Part shown: piece after piece, positions 1 through 7,867 of the stretch
Layout: each line of letters begins with the position of its first letter
Position numbering within the stretch: the stretch's first letter is position 1
Source of the DNA: an uncultured Planctomycetota bacterium
Lineage (GTDB): Bacteria; Planctomycetota; SZUA-567; JAFGNG01
Direction of reading: 5' to 3'
NCBI GenBank assembly: GCA_947311175.1
Contig: CAMZKK010000114.1
Coordinates: 1 to 27,295 of the forward strand
Length of the DNA stretch: 27,295 nt
Made by a program: the position numbers and the translations under genes
The notes under the pieces: model-generated
Told to the model about the DNA's origin: nothing
The model's input: the letters and a program-made list of their open reading frames with translations, nothing else
Databases searched by the model: none

Positions 1-856
1 AAATGATAAAAATTATCATCAGAGGTGCAAGAGATATGACCCGCATTGAATATTTCATCCCACTACTAAGCGAAGCCACCCATGCCATTTCAAATATAAT
101 GACAGTTGTTAGTGCATAGTTACCGTATATTTGGCAACTGGTATTAAATCTACTTACAATGCCTTTAAAACCTATAATCGTTAAAAGAAAGAATGTAAAG
201 GCACAAATAGCATTTACGGAAATCCCCTTTTGCATCAGTAAGTAGCTGGCAACTATGATTGACATGGTTGAAATAATTGAAATAAATAAAATTGATTTTT
301 GACAAGCACCCTCTTTGTCTTGAACCGCGAGTAAGATTGAGCAGACATATACTCCAATTAAAATTGCAATAATTATTGGCATTGGTTGGTATATTGTTAT
401 TTCAAAAAGAGGATAGGCACTCATTCCGAGAATGACATTTATACCTCTTGTAAGTCCGTGGAGAGGAGCAGATAAGAGAGAATTTTTTCGAAATAAAAAC
501 ACTTGCGTTATTATGAGCAGACATAAAACAATCGCAATAAGAAATGTCATCATTCCTCTGTTCATTGCCACGCATAGCCCAAGAATACAAAAAAAACATC
601 CTTTGATAAATGTAGATGTATCATCAACTTGGGTTCGAAAATTGTTTTTTTCTTTATTCTCTGCTTCATCCAAAAAAGATGTCCACATATTGCGTGCAGA
701 AAAAATCAATCCCGAAATAAGTAATAGAAAAAAAATATTGGTATTCCGCATCAAATTACCATACATGTAATAATAGGAAATAATTCCATAGCCGGCAAAA
801 ACATCACTAAGCAATGTCAATGTCTTAAATATATTCATTTTTTTCAAGGTATTCAT
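1..856 (-). CDS. EboC-like UbiA-family membrane protein (partial, C-terminus beyond window)
   Basis: This reading frame is open from an ATG at 856 to the left edge, giving 285 visible residues with the C-terminus cut off. An AGGA Shine-Dalgarno lies 8 nt before the ATG, and no in-frame alternative start precedes the upstream stop. The protein is almost all hydrophobic helices separated by short loops. Recognisable stretches are L-S-D-V-F-A-G-Y near residue 16, an N-x6-D-E loop near 56-64, and a P-L-x-G-L-T-R-G-I-N block ending in L-G-M-S near 131-146. These resemble the UbiA-like EboC proteins of the eboABCDEF clusters. UbiA prenyltransferases move prenyl groups onto aromatic acceptors in the membrane using two Asp-rich loops. 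Here the first loop is degenerate (no N-D-x-x-D), so catalysis is uncertain. No other ebo gene is visible. The family call is moderate and the substrate is unknown. Confidence 0.6.
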   Translation of the reverse strand, partial: MNTLKKMNIFKTLTLLSDVFAGYGIISYYYMYGNLMRNTNIFFLLLISGLIFSARNMWTSFLDEAENKEKNNFRTQVDDTSTFIKGCFFCILGLCVAMNRGMMTFLIAIVLCLLIITQVFLFRKNSLLSAPLHGLTRGINVILGMSAYPLFEITIYQPMPIIIAILIGVYVCSILLAVQDKEGACQKSILFISIISTMSIIVASYLLMQKGISVNAICAFTFFLLTIIGFKGIVSRFNTSCQIYGNYALTTVIIFEMAWVASLSSGMKYSMRVISLAPLMIIFII

Positions 857-1063
857 TAGACGTATCCTGTATTGATAATAAATTTTAATAAATTATATTC
901 ATAAACAAATAATTTACTAATATTTATTGGTAATAAATTTTAGATATTAGAAATTAACATCATCCCATAATTTTAAATTTTACAGCCTACTGCGAAAATT
1001 AAAATTATGTGGTATATTATTAATAGAGTATAACTTTTGTCATTTATATAGGAGGGTGGTAAG

Positions 1064-1504
1064 ATGAAAAATATTTTAGTTGCAATTGATTTTTCTGATG
1101 TTACTCCGGTAGTAATAGACATGGCAATTGTATTTGCAAAGGCATTTGATTCAAGACTACATATCATTCACACCGAACTTCCGGAGATTGATTATGTTGC
1201 TTATGGTTTTGCGCAAACCTATACACATATTGGAATTAACAAGACAGAAAAATGCAACAGAAACCTACTTGAAGAACTAACAGACAGAGTCGGAGCGGAA
1301 AATATTGAGGTTGAGTCTCATCTTTTAAATGGGAATACATCTCAAGTTATCGCTGATGTCGTAACTGCAACAAAAGCTGAATTGGTGATTGTAGGAACTC
1401 ATGAGCATGGTGCTTTTTATCATGTATCTTTTGGAAACACCAAAGATGATATTGTTCGCTCTTCTAAGGTACCGGTATTGGTAGTTCCAAACAACAAAGC
1501 CTAA
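1064..1504 (+). CDS. Universal stress protein (UspA family) with altered ATP-binding loop
   Basis: A 146-residue protein of the usual size for a single Usp domain (about 140-150). It starts with the family signature M-K-N-I-L-V-A-I-D-F-S and ends with the typical P-V-L-V-V-P strand. A GGAGG Shine-Dalgarno lies 8 nt before the ATG. Usp domains are cytoplasmic dimers that help cells survive starvation and stress. ATP-binding members carry G-2x-G-9x-G-(S/T). The equivalent loop here is G111-T-H-E114, nine residues, then G124-N125, so the second Gly is Glu and the Ser/Thr is Asn. It may therefore bind nucleotide poorly or not at all. It stands alone, divergent from the EboC-like gene and 136 nt before the PHP gene. 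Confidence 0.92.
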   Translation: MKNILVAIDFSDVTPVVIDMAIVFAKAFDSRLHIIHTELPEIDYVAYGFAQTYTHIGINKTEKCNRNLLEELTDRVGAENIEVESHLLNGNTSQVIADVVTATKAELVIVGTHEHGAFYHVSFGNTKDDIVRSSKVPVLVVPNNKA

Positions 1505-1512
1505 ATTCCGCT

Positions 1513-1570
1513 GTTATACTAGACAAGGCATGTGCTTTTTAATTTTAAATTCCAACTGCAGAATTTAGGT
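1513..1570. repeat. Intergenic repeat fragment (TTATAC / AAATTCC block)
   Basis: The spacer after the stress-protein gene holds a block that starts TTATACTAGACAAGGCATGT and ends in a hairpin. The hairpin is TAAATTC (1546-1552), an 8-nt loop, and GAATTTA (1561-1567). Matching blocks occur at 4210-4250 and 25519-25565. An 11-nt T run (1582-1592) follows, but it is 14 nt from the hairpin, so this is not a standard intrinsic terminator. Confidence 0.5.
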
Positions 1571-1640
1571 TGAAATACTTGTTTTTTTTTTTAAAAGAAG
1601 CTATCCTGTATTATAAAATAAATTATATAAGGAATACATA

Positions 1641-2327
1641 ATGAATAAGATGTTTGATTTACATACTCACACCACTCTTTCTGACGGTGAGCTTGGTCCG
1701 GCAGAACTAATTAGAAGGGGTGAAATTAATGGGTATGCAGGAATGGCAATTACCGACCATGTAGATATATCAACAGTTGACTTTATTGTTCCTCGGATTG
1801 TGACTGCTGCAAAAAAAGAAAATACTCGTGGTAAGATGCTGATTGTTCCCGGAGCTGAAATAACCCATGTTCGCCCTCAGCATATCGGTGAGGTTGTGCT
1901 TGCGTCCCGCGAGTACGGCGCCTTGCTGATTCTCTGTCATGGAGAGACTTTGGTTGAACCGGTCGAGCCTGGAACAAATAGGGCAGCGATTGAAGCGGGA
2001 GTTGATATCTTAGCCCATCCTGGTCTTATTAGTGAAGATGACGTCAAGCTTGCTGTGGCAAAAAATGTTGCCTTGGAAATAACTGCCAAGAATGGACATT
2101 GTTATACAAACGGACACGTTGCAAAACTTGCTATCAAGCATGGAGCGCGACTTACCTTTGGAACTGATGCTCATAATCCAGATCAGCTCAAAAAAAGAGA
2201 TATGGCTGAATCTATACTAAGAGGTGCAGGTCTTACTCAATCGAATATAGAGACAATTTTTACCAACAATGAAAACATCTTAAAAGTGAAGGATTCTTTA
2301 AATGATGCGAAGGATGATAGTTTTTAA
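1641..2327 (+). CDS. PHP-domain metal-dependent phosphoesterase
   Basis: A 228-residue single PHP domain. All expected metal ligands are visible: H8-T-H10 and D15 near the start, T-D39-H40, E73 with H76, H100 (C-H-G), H126 (A-H-P-G), and D176-x-H178 (G-T-D-A-H). PHP proteins use a trinuclear metal site to cleave phosphoesters; examples are histidinol phosphatase and nucleotide or oligonucleotide phosphatases. The compact length and the lack of a DNA-polymerase context suggest a stand-alone phosphatase or nuclease. An AAGGA Shine-Dalgarno lies 7 nt before the ATG. The stop codon directly abuts the ATG of the EEP-family gene downstream (0 nt gap), so the two are almost certainly co-translated and may act on the same substrate. 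The exact substrate cannot be read from sequence. Confidence 0.88.
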   Translation: MNKMFDLHTHTTLSDGELGPAELIRRGEINGYAGMAITDHVDISTVDFIVPRIVTAAKKENTRGKMLIVPGAEITHVRPQHIGEVVLASREYGALLILCHGETLVEPVEPGTNRAAIEAGVDILAHPGLISEDDVKLAVAKNVALEITAKNGHCYTNGHVAKLAIKHGARLTFGTDAHNPDQLKKRDMAESILRGAGLTQSNIETIFTNNENILKVKDSLNDAKDDSF

Positions 2328-3284
2328 ATGAATTATAAAATAATGTCATACAATATTGAACGAATGAGGGAGCTCTTTAAAAAAAATTTGGTGAGAGAAG
2401 ATTGCAAAGAAAGGTTAGATTCAATCGCAAGCACTATCCTTAACTCATCTCCCCACATATTAGGCATTGTCGAAGGCTCTGACAGGCAAGCAGATCATGA
2501 TTTTTTTCTAAACAATACGGTGCTTAAAGAATTAGATTACAAAATTGCCAAAAGCGATGAGACACGAGGAAAGCAGGACCTTCTATTTTATTATCGTGAC
2601 CCATTTGAAGTTGTTTCGATTGATGAAAATATTGATTTCTATCAACGATGGATTGAAGATATTGATGGAGACACAATTGACGAAGTTATGCAGTTTGAAA
2701 GAAAGCCAATGGAAGTTATCTTTGTAGAGAAAAGAACAGGAAGGCAAATATTGGTCATTTTGATTTCATTCAAATCCAAAGGAGTATTTTCTGTAAATGA
2801 TATTCATAGCTATGAGCATATAGCTCTTGCAAATCGCAAAAAATTACACGGACAAAGCAAAAAAGTTCGTGAACGGATGGATGAATTGTTAAAAGAAAAT
2901 CCAGACAGAGAGATTATTGTTATGGGTGATCTTAATGACGAACCGGGAATGGATTACTTTCAAAAACAGGTTGGGGCAAGTGCGGTGGAAACCATAATTG
3001 GTAATATTTATTCACCTGAATTAATTTTTCATTGTGCATTGCTGCATATTGGAAATGGGAAAAATAAATACGACTTATGGACAACCGTATACCCCGATCC
3101 AATTGTTGCAAACTTGAAAAAACACAAAGCTTGGCTTGATCACATTTTTATTTCTCCCGGAATGATTAAAGGAACTTCAAAGATAAAGTATGTCAAGGAC
3201 TCTGGGTTTATCGCTCCGAAAAACAAAATATCACAAATTGCATCTGACCATTATCCGGTCGGTTGTGAAATATCTGTAGAATAA
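2328..3284 (+). CDS. Endonuclease/exonuclease/phosphatase (EEP) family protein
   Basis: A 318-residue EEP-fold (DNase I-like) protein. Visible motifs are S-Y-N9-I at the N-terminus, the metal-binding E49 (I-V-E-G), G-D201-L-N203-D-E-P-G, L-D271-H272-I-F near the end, and S-D307-H308-Y-P-V. The usual N-x-H-x-K-S strand reads L145-x-S147-x-K-S, so the conserved active-site His (DNase I His134 position) and its Asn neighbour appear to be missing. The other catalytic D/N/H residues remain. No signal peptide is present, so it should be cytoplasmic. It starts at the base after the PHP gene's stop. Known EEP substrates include DNA, RNA ends and phosphoinositides; the one used here is unknown. Confidence 0.85.
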   Translation: MNYKIMSYNIERMRELFKKNLVREDCKERLDSIASTILNSSPHILGIVEGSDRQADHDFFLNNTVLKELDYKIAKSDETRGKQDLLFYYRDPFEVVSIDENIDFYQRWIEDIDGDTIDEVMQFERKPMEVIFVEKRTGRQILVILISFKSKGVFSVNDIHSYEHIALANRKKLHGQSKKVRERMDELLKENPDREIIVMGDLNDEPGMDYFQKQVGASAVETIIGNIYSPELIFHCALLHIGNGKNKYDLWTTVYPDPIVANLKKHKAWLDHIFISPGMIKGTSKIKYVKDSGFIAPKNKISQIASDHYPVGCEISVE

Positions 3285-3367
3285 TCCAAAATTGAGAATT
3301 AAATATGAAAGAAACCTTCTTTCTTGGTAGAAATTTAGGCTGATTATAAAATAAAAGAATAGTAACA

Positions 3368-4144
3368 ATGTTTGAAATATTATTAAGCCTAAACCTTTCT
3401 GCTGTTGATTGGAGTATTGCGTTTTTTTGTGCTGTTTTGGTTGGGTTTGCCAAAACCGGAATTGGTGGGGTGGGGATTTTAATTGTTCCTCTAATGGCAA
3501 GTATTTTCCCTGCAAAAATTAGTGTTGGGGTTTTGCTTCCGATGTTATGTATTGCCGATATTTTTGCTGTCAAATATTACCATCGTCATGCAGACTGGAG
3601 TTTAATGTTAAAACCCATACCTTGGGCAGTTATGGGGATTCTGATTGGTGTTTGGGTGGGTAAAGATTTAGATACAGATGCCTTTCGTTATATTATTGGT
3701 TCCATTATTTTATCCATTCTTGTGTTTATGATATTTAAAGAATACAAAAAAAATAAGAATAAAGGCGAAGGCAAAAAAAACTACAAAGGATGGATGTTTG
3801 GTGCTGTAATTGGGCTTTTAGGCGGTTTCACCACCATGGTTGGAAATGCAGCCGGTCCTATTTGGGCAGTTTATCTACTTGCTATGAAATTACCAAAATA
3901 CGCATATATTGGAACAGGTGCTTGGTTTTTCCTGATTTTGAATCACTTCAAAGTCCCCTTCCATATTTTTGTTTGGAAAACCATTACTTGGCAAACATTT
4001 TGTTTCAATCTCGTAATGATTCCGGGAATTATCGTTGGTGCTTTTTTAGGAATCTATACCATCAAACGAATTGATGAAAAAAGCTTTCGCCAATTAATCT
4101 TATTCTTAGCAGCTATTGCATCTCTAAAATTATTAACCTTTTAG
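3368..4144 (+). CDS. TauE/SafE family membrane permease
   Basis: A 258-residue polytopic membrane protein of normal family length, with about eight predicted hydrophobic helices in two repeats. The first repeat carries G-F-A-K-T-G-I-G-G (residues 26-34). The second carries L-G-G-F-T-T-M-V-G-N-A-A-G-P (151-164). Both are the hallmark glycine-rich turns of TauE/SafE (formerly DUF81) transporters. Characterised members export sulfite, sulfoacetate or other organosulfur anions across the inner membrane. A lysine-rich loop (about 126-140) separates the two halves. The start has no good Shine-Dalgarno. It lies 83 nt after the EEP gene on the same strand; no sulfur-metabolism gene is nearby, so the substrate is not predictable. 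Confidence 0.9.
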   Translation: MFEILLSLNLSAVDWSIAFFCAVLVGFAKTGIGGVGILIVPLMASIFPAKISVGVLLPMLCIADIFAVKYYHRHADWSLMLKPIPWAVMGILIGVWVGKDLDTDAFRYIIGSIILSILVFMIFKEYKKNKNKGEGKKNYKGWMFGAVIGLLGGFTTMVGNAAGPIWAVYLLAMKLPKYAYIGTGAWFFLILNHFKVPFHIFVWKTITWQTFCFNLVMIPGIIVGAFLGIYTIKRIDEKSFRQLILFLAAIASLKLLTF

Positions 4145-4275
4145 CTATTTGCAAAGCTACCGTTTAGGCTTTCATTTTATTAAATATCGCCAGGAGAGCA
4201 TCCTTCATTTTATACCCGAAAGGGCACATGATTTTCAATCTAAATTCCGCAATTAGGACGGAAATTAGGATGAAG
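4145..4275. repeat. Intergenic palindromic repeat, divergent copy
   Basis: The spacer between the convergent permease and phosphatase genes resembles the elements at 19497-19614 and 25377-25520. It has AGCTATTTGCAAAGCT near its left end, ATATCGCCA in the middle, and a right part with CCTTCATTTTATACCCGAAA and GGGCACATG. It ends with TAAATTCCGCAATTAGG (4241-4257). It is too diverged to give precise ends. It may also act as a weak bidirectional terminator, but no strong hairpin plus T-run was found. Confidence 0.4.
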
Positions 4276-4299
4276 GAAGTCCTATTAATGGTTTTAAAA

Positions 4300-5499
4300 T
4301 TATTTATGCTTGAAAGCAAGAATGGTTAAGTCGTCTTCAAAATTTTTGCCTTCGCAAAAATCTTCGACAGATATTATAATTCTTTCAGAAAGATCTTCCG
4401 GAGCATCAGAAAACCCAATAGACAAATAGTGCATTAAGTTATCTAAACCATATTGAGAATTATCTTCTTTTCTCGCTTCAATAATTCCATCGGTATAAAG
4501 AAAGATGGTTTGACCTTTTTTTATCTCTATTACTTTATCAATATATTCAGCATTTTTAAATATTCCAAGGATGGTATTACCTGTTTCTAATTCTACAAGA
4601 GTGCCGTCGGTATCTATTAAAACCGGATAGGGGTGTCCTGCATTTGAATAACAAAACTCCATCGTTGAGAGGGTGAGAACTCCATAAACGGCACTAATAA
4701 ATTCTTGACCAAAAGCCTTATTGCAAAGACTTTGATTAATCATAGACATAACTTCCGCCGGTCGTCTTGGCTTACTCTTTGCAGAGCCATCATACCGACA
4801 AATAGTTTCAAGCTGCCCTTTAAGGAATACTGCTAACATTGCTGCTCCGACTCCATGACCGGATGCATCGGCAATACAAATCCCCACATTATCCTCATCT
4901 AGCCAAAAAACACTAAAGTGATCTCCACTAGTAGCGTCGCAGGGGAAATATCTGCTGGCAAATTCTACCCCATCCACTTCAGGCAATATTTGTGCTAAGA
5001 TTGATTTTTGAATTTGCCCGGCATAATTAAGGTCACTTTCAAGCCTCTTATTGAGTGTCATAAATTCCATATTTGCCGCTAATAATTCTTGTCTAAGATG
5101 AGAAATGGACAAGTGAGTATTTATTCTCGCAAGTAGTTCTTCATGATGAAAAACTTTTCTGACATAATCGCTTGCCCCGTACTTAAAAGAATTTAGTAAA
5201 TCTTTAGAATCTTCTCTAGCAGAAACCATGATGACCGGAATATCTGCGGTGTCTTCATTATTCTTAAGAATTCTTACCGCATCACATCCTTTAAGCTTAG
5301 GCATATTTACATCCATCAAAATTAAAGATGGTTTCTCTTCACCTGCTTTCTTAATTCCATCCTCTCCGTCAATCGCTTCAAATATGATAAAACCATTTTT
5401 TTCAAGAAGTCCCCTCAGCATCATTCGGTAATTGACTTCATCATCAACAATTAATATTTTATCTGGGGAAGAAATTGTCATACTGCCGTTAGTATTCAA
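4300..5499 (-). CDS. Response regulator with RsbU/SpoIIE-type PP2C phosphatase output
   Basis: A 399-residue two-domain protein. Residues 12-130 form a receiver domain with the acidic pair D19-D20, phospho-acceptor D63 (M-D-V-N-M-P), S93 and K115. The residue after the lysine is Val instead of the usual Pro. A helical linker follows (about 125-168). The C-terminal PPM/SpoIIE phosphatase spans about 170-398, with S-G-D193, A-D211-A-S-G-H-G, A-G-H-P (287-290), Y-T-D337-G and D389-D390 as metal ligands. Such proteins dephosphorylate anti-sigma-factor antagonists (SpoIIAA/RsbV type) when the receiver is activated. It starts 1 nt after the HDOD gene's stop, so it is co-translated as the last gene of the operon. 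No antagonist or RsbW kinase gene is in the window. Confidence 0.93.
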   Translation of the reverse strand: MNTNGSMTISSPDKILIVDDEVNYRMMLRGLLEKNGFIIFEAIDGEDGIKKAGEEKPSLILMDVNMPKLKGCDAVRILKNNEDTADIPVIMVSAREDSKDLLNSFKYGASDYVRKVFHHEELLARINTHLSISHLRQELLAANMEFMTLNKRLESDLNYAGQIQKSILAQILPEVDGVEFASRYFPCDATSGDHFSVFWLDEDNVGICIADASGHGVGAAMLAVFLKGQLETICRYDGSAKSKPRRPAEVMSMINQSLCNKAFGQEFISAVYGVLTLSTMEFCYSNAGHPYPVLIDTDGTLVELETGNTILGIFKNAEYIDKVIEIKKGQTIFLYTDGIIEARKEDNSQYGLDNLMHYLSIGFSDAPEDLSERIIISVEDFCEGKNFEDDLTILAFKHK

Positions 5500-5500
5500 A

Positions 5501-6367
5501 TTAGGTCAACATTTCTATAAATACGGATGCTTTTTTTACTTCATGAAGAGATGCATCCATAAACCCGTTAATATCTCCCCACCCAATTGCTAGTTCATCA
5601 AGTAAGCCGTCAGGGATGACTGGTATTTTTTCATCGCCACCATTGCCAAGACACAAGGAACGAACAAGAATATCAGATAAACTTATGATGCAACACATCT
5701 TTTTGTTTTCCTCAACACTCATTGGGTGATGGTGATTATTGATAAGGCTTACTATCGAAATTGGTAAATTCCATTTTTCGAGCAGAGTAGCACCAATACT
5801 TGCATGAGTAAAATCCAGCTGATTTTTTTCTGCTTCATAAAATAAGCAGTCGGTTGCTTTTACTTCCTCTATGATTTTTTTGGTTGAGTCTGAGATATAC
5901 TCACACATAACCACCTTCCCAACATCATGAAGAAGCCCTGCCATGAAAGCATCTTCTTTTTCTTTTTGAGAAAGTCCAACCCCGTGAGCAATGTTTGAAG
6001 CTGTTATACCGGCAGCAATCGAATGAATCCAAAATTGCTTTTGGTCAAATTCCAATCTTTTGCTATCATTAAATGCCTTAAATACAAATGCGGACAAGGT
6101 TAAATTTCTTACCGTATTAAATCCAAGAATAACAACTGCATGCGTAATAGAGGTGATTCTTCTTGGAAACCCATAAAAACTTGAATTGACCATTTTCAAC
6201 ACTTTTGTTGACAATGCAATATCTCGAGAAATCACATCGTTGATATCGCCTGCAGAAGCAGAAGCACTATTTACAAGTTGATTGACCTTCGCAACCACAT
6301 CAGGTAATGTTGGGAGCTCTGAAATATTTTCAATTATCTCTTGCGGAGTAGTCATTTTTATTCCCAT
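5501..6367 (-). CDS. HDOD domain protein
   Basis: A 288-residue protein with an HDOD domain covering most of its length (about 15-215), beginning L-P-T-L-P and containing V-N-S-S-F-Y-G. An HD pair lies in G-L-L-H147-D148-V-G-K. HDOD proteins are non-catalytic or weakly catalytic relatives of HD phosphohydrolases that act as signalling scaffolds, often with c-di-GMP or chemotaxis proteins. Two starts are possible. The ATG at 6367 has no Shine-Dalgarno, whereas the in-frame ATG four codons later (6355) is preceded by GGGAAT at good spacing and may be the true start. The gene lies 10 nt after the small DUF3391-like gene and 1 nt before the phosphatase gene, so it belongs to one signalling operon. 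Confidence 0.9.
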   Translation of the reverse strand: MGIKMTTPQEIIENISELPTLPDVVAKVNQLVNSASASAGDINDVISRDIALSTKVLKMVNSSFYGFPRRITSITHAVVILGFNTVRNLTLSAFVFKAFNDSKRLEFDQKQFWIHSIAAGITASNIAHGVGLSQKEKEDAFMAGLLHDVGKVVMCEYISDSTKKIIEEVKATDCLFYEAEKNQLDFTHASIGATLLEKWNLPISIVSLINNHHHPMSVEENKKMCCIISLSDILVRSLCLGNGGDEKIPVIPDGLLDELAIGWGDINGFMDASLHEVKKASVFIEMLT

Positions 6368-6377
6368 TTTAAAGTTA

Positions 6378-6731
6378 TTAATTTATTGTTATTTGCTCTG
6401 CCTTTGATTCTGCCAAATCAAAAAGTTTTTTCATATCTTCATTGTCAATTACTTTTGAAAAAACCCTCTCTAATTTTTTTACCACCCTACTCCTGTTAGA
6501 AACAGGCTCTTCCTGCTTATTTGTTATATCATCGTTACCTGCATCAATCGCATCATCTTCATTCGAAATAATAAAAATTTCTTCAATCTCTCGTCTTTTG
6601 AGAATATCAAGATGTTTTTGAGCAACGGTAGTGCCATTACCCAACAACACTTGCCCGTCATTTGTTAACACATCTTTTCCTAAAATTACCCCTGGGCCAA
6701 TATTAGAAATTGCTACTTTTAGTATTTTCAT
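6378..6731 (-). CDS. Small DUF3391-like protein of a signalling operon
   Basis: A 117-residue protein. Its first 55 residues (P-G-V-I-L-G-K-D-V then G-Q-V-L-L-G-N-G-T) match the pattern of the DUF3391-type N-terminal domain found in front of HD-GYP phosphodiesterases: a proline-glycine turn, acidic strand, and a hydrophobic L-L-x-x-G-T segment. The rest is charged and probably helical. No HD-GYP domain is attached. It sits directly upstream of the HDOD gene in the same operon. This suggests that it supplies a domain normally fused to an HD-type protein, as a separate subunit. Function is inferred only from the pattern and context. Confidence 0.7.
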   Translation of the reverse strand: MKILKVAISNIGPGVILGKDVLTNDGQVLLGNGTTVAQKHLDILKRREIEEIFIISNEDDAIDAGNDDITNKQEEPVSNRSRVVKKLERVFSKVIDNEDMKKLFDLAESKAEQITIN

Positions 6732-6809
6732 TTTATTACCTTAAATGTTGACCTTTTAAAAAGTATATTAAAAAATAAACCGCTGTAAAGTTTTTAACCG
6801 ACAAAGATA

Positions 6810-7682
6810 TTATTTTAAAGATTCAATGACAAATCGCTTTGAGCATTCAGCCTTTGCTTTTTCATATATATTATTATTATCATCAAGATTAACAAGTGCT
6901 TTGTTATAATATTCTAACGCCAACCGCAACCTTCCTTCAAGCTCATAGATGACGGCAAGATTATAAAAAGCATCAGCTCGTTTTTTGTCATTAACAATAA
7001 CTTTTTTCAACATTTTTTCAGCTTTCTTAAGTTTACCACTTCTTGCCATCTTGATAATTTTTTTCATATCATCTGCAGAATCATCAAACTTGATTTTATA
7101 TTTCTTGGACAAATCAACCAATTGCTTAATAAAGTCACTAATCGCAATATCAATTGATTTTAAACGTGCCTCATTAGCAGAATTTATTGATTCATTAATA
7201 ATTGCCGAACCCCCAAAGGGAACTCTATTAAAAACTTTTTTATCATTTTGCCCAACACCTGTTACATAAAATTTAATGTTTGAGGTATAGATTTTTGAAT
7301 TATTACCGTTTTTAGCTACATCATCAATGCTTTTTACTTTCCAGTTATCAATATCAATTCTTAAAAAAATCTCATCTTTCCCAACTGTTTCACCGATTAC
7401 CGGAATTGATGATTTTTTTATATTAATTTTTATATGTTGCTTACGTTTGTCTTTAAACCGTAAAGTTCTACCTTTACGATTTAATTGCCTTTCAAATCTT
7501 TTAACAAAGACTTCTTCGACTTTTGAATTCCCTGCGATTTGTACAAGAACAATCTTTTGCAATCTATCTGATTTATTTTTCCCGGAGAGACTAAGTGTAG
7601 CAATCTTGTGTTCTTCTGAACAGCCACCACAAAAGAGGATTGCAACGACTAAAATAATAATTATGTCTGATTTTTTCATCAT
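6810..7682 (-). CDS. Lipoprotein with C-terminal TPR repeats
   Basis: A 290-residue protein with a positively charged N-terminus, a hydrophobic stretch (7-18) and a lipobox-like C-G-G-C21. It is therefore probably a lipoprotein, although the -3 position is unusual. The middle part is basic and beta-rich (V-L-V-Q-I-A-G-N near residue 46) and loosely recalls the CsgG/LpoB-type fold of periplasmic lipoproteins. Residues about 205-280 form two TPR-like helical pairs: one with A-E-K-M-L-K-K, then A-F-Y-N-L-A-V-I-Y-E-L-E-G and A-L-E-Y-Y-N-K-A-L. It is the first gene of the minus-strand operon that continues with the HDOD and RsbU genes (78 nt gap to the next). A sensory or scaffolding role at the envelope is possible but not shown. 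Confidence 0.75.
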   Translation of the reverse strand: MMKKSDIIIILVVAILFCGGCSEEHKIATLSLSGKNKSDRLQKIVLVQIAGNSKVEEVFVKRFERQLNRKGRTLRFKDKRKQHIKINIKKSSIPVIGETVGKDEIFLRIDIDNWKVKSIDDVAKNGNNSKIYTSNIKFYVTGVGQNDKKVFNRVPFGGSAIINESINSANEARLKSIDIAISDFIKQLVDLSKKYKIKFDDSADDMKKIIKMARSGKLKKAEKMLKKVIVNDKKRADAFYNLAVIYELEGRLRLALEYYNKALVNLDDNNNIYEKAKAECSKRFVIESLK

Positions 7683-7728
7683 TTTTCCCTGTTATAATTT
7701 TATAATATAATATCCTAAGAGCCATTGA

Positions 7729-7849
7729 CCTAAATCCCGCAGTTGACTACAAAATTAAGGATTTTATTATTATACAGACTAATCGAAATCAAGCAATAAG
7801 AGACTTTATAATATTTAACCTAAATTCAATAGTTGGTGAAAAATTTTGG
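7729..7849. repeat. Two direct copies of a CCTAAAT(T/C)C intergenic motif
   Basis: Within the 185-nt spacer between the lipoprotein gene and the histidine-kinase gene, two related blocks lie 90 bp apart. One begins CCTAAATCCCGCAGTTG (7729-7745) and ends AAAATTAAGG. The other begins CCTAAATTCAATAGTTGG (7819-7836) and ends AAAATTTTGG. Each is an imperfect palindrome of about 31 bp. The same CCTAAATTCC core recurs at 1500, 4240 and 25629. Confidence 0.45.
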
Positions 7850-7867
7850 TTGGTTGGTTTGAAAAAT

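Noticed and set aside
402..599. Minus-strand 65-codon open frame.
   Set aside because: It is in another frame of the EboC-like gene, which is continuous with strong hydrophobic periodicity through this region.
432..770. Plus-strand 112-codon open frame.
   Set aside because: It lies opposite the EboC-like membrane protein, has no homology-like pattern and no good start site; it is a shadow of the minus-strand gene.
1582..1592. T11 run after the stress-protein gene as intrinsic terminator.
   Set aside because: The nearest hairpin ends 14 nt earlier, too far for a standard terminator.
1641..3284. PHP-EEP pair as a new anti-phage defence system.
   Set aside because: Both are common housekeeping folds, there is no sensor, ATPase or membrane effector in the pair, and no other defence gene is near; evidence is too thin.
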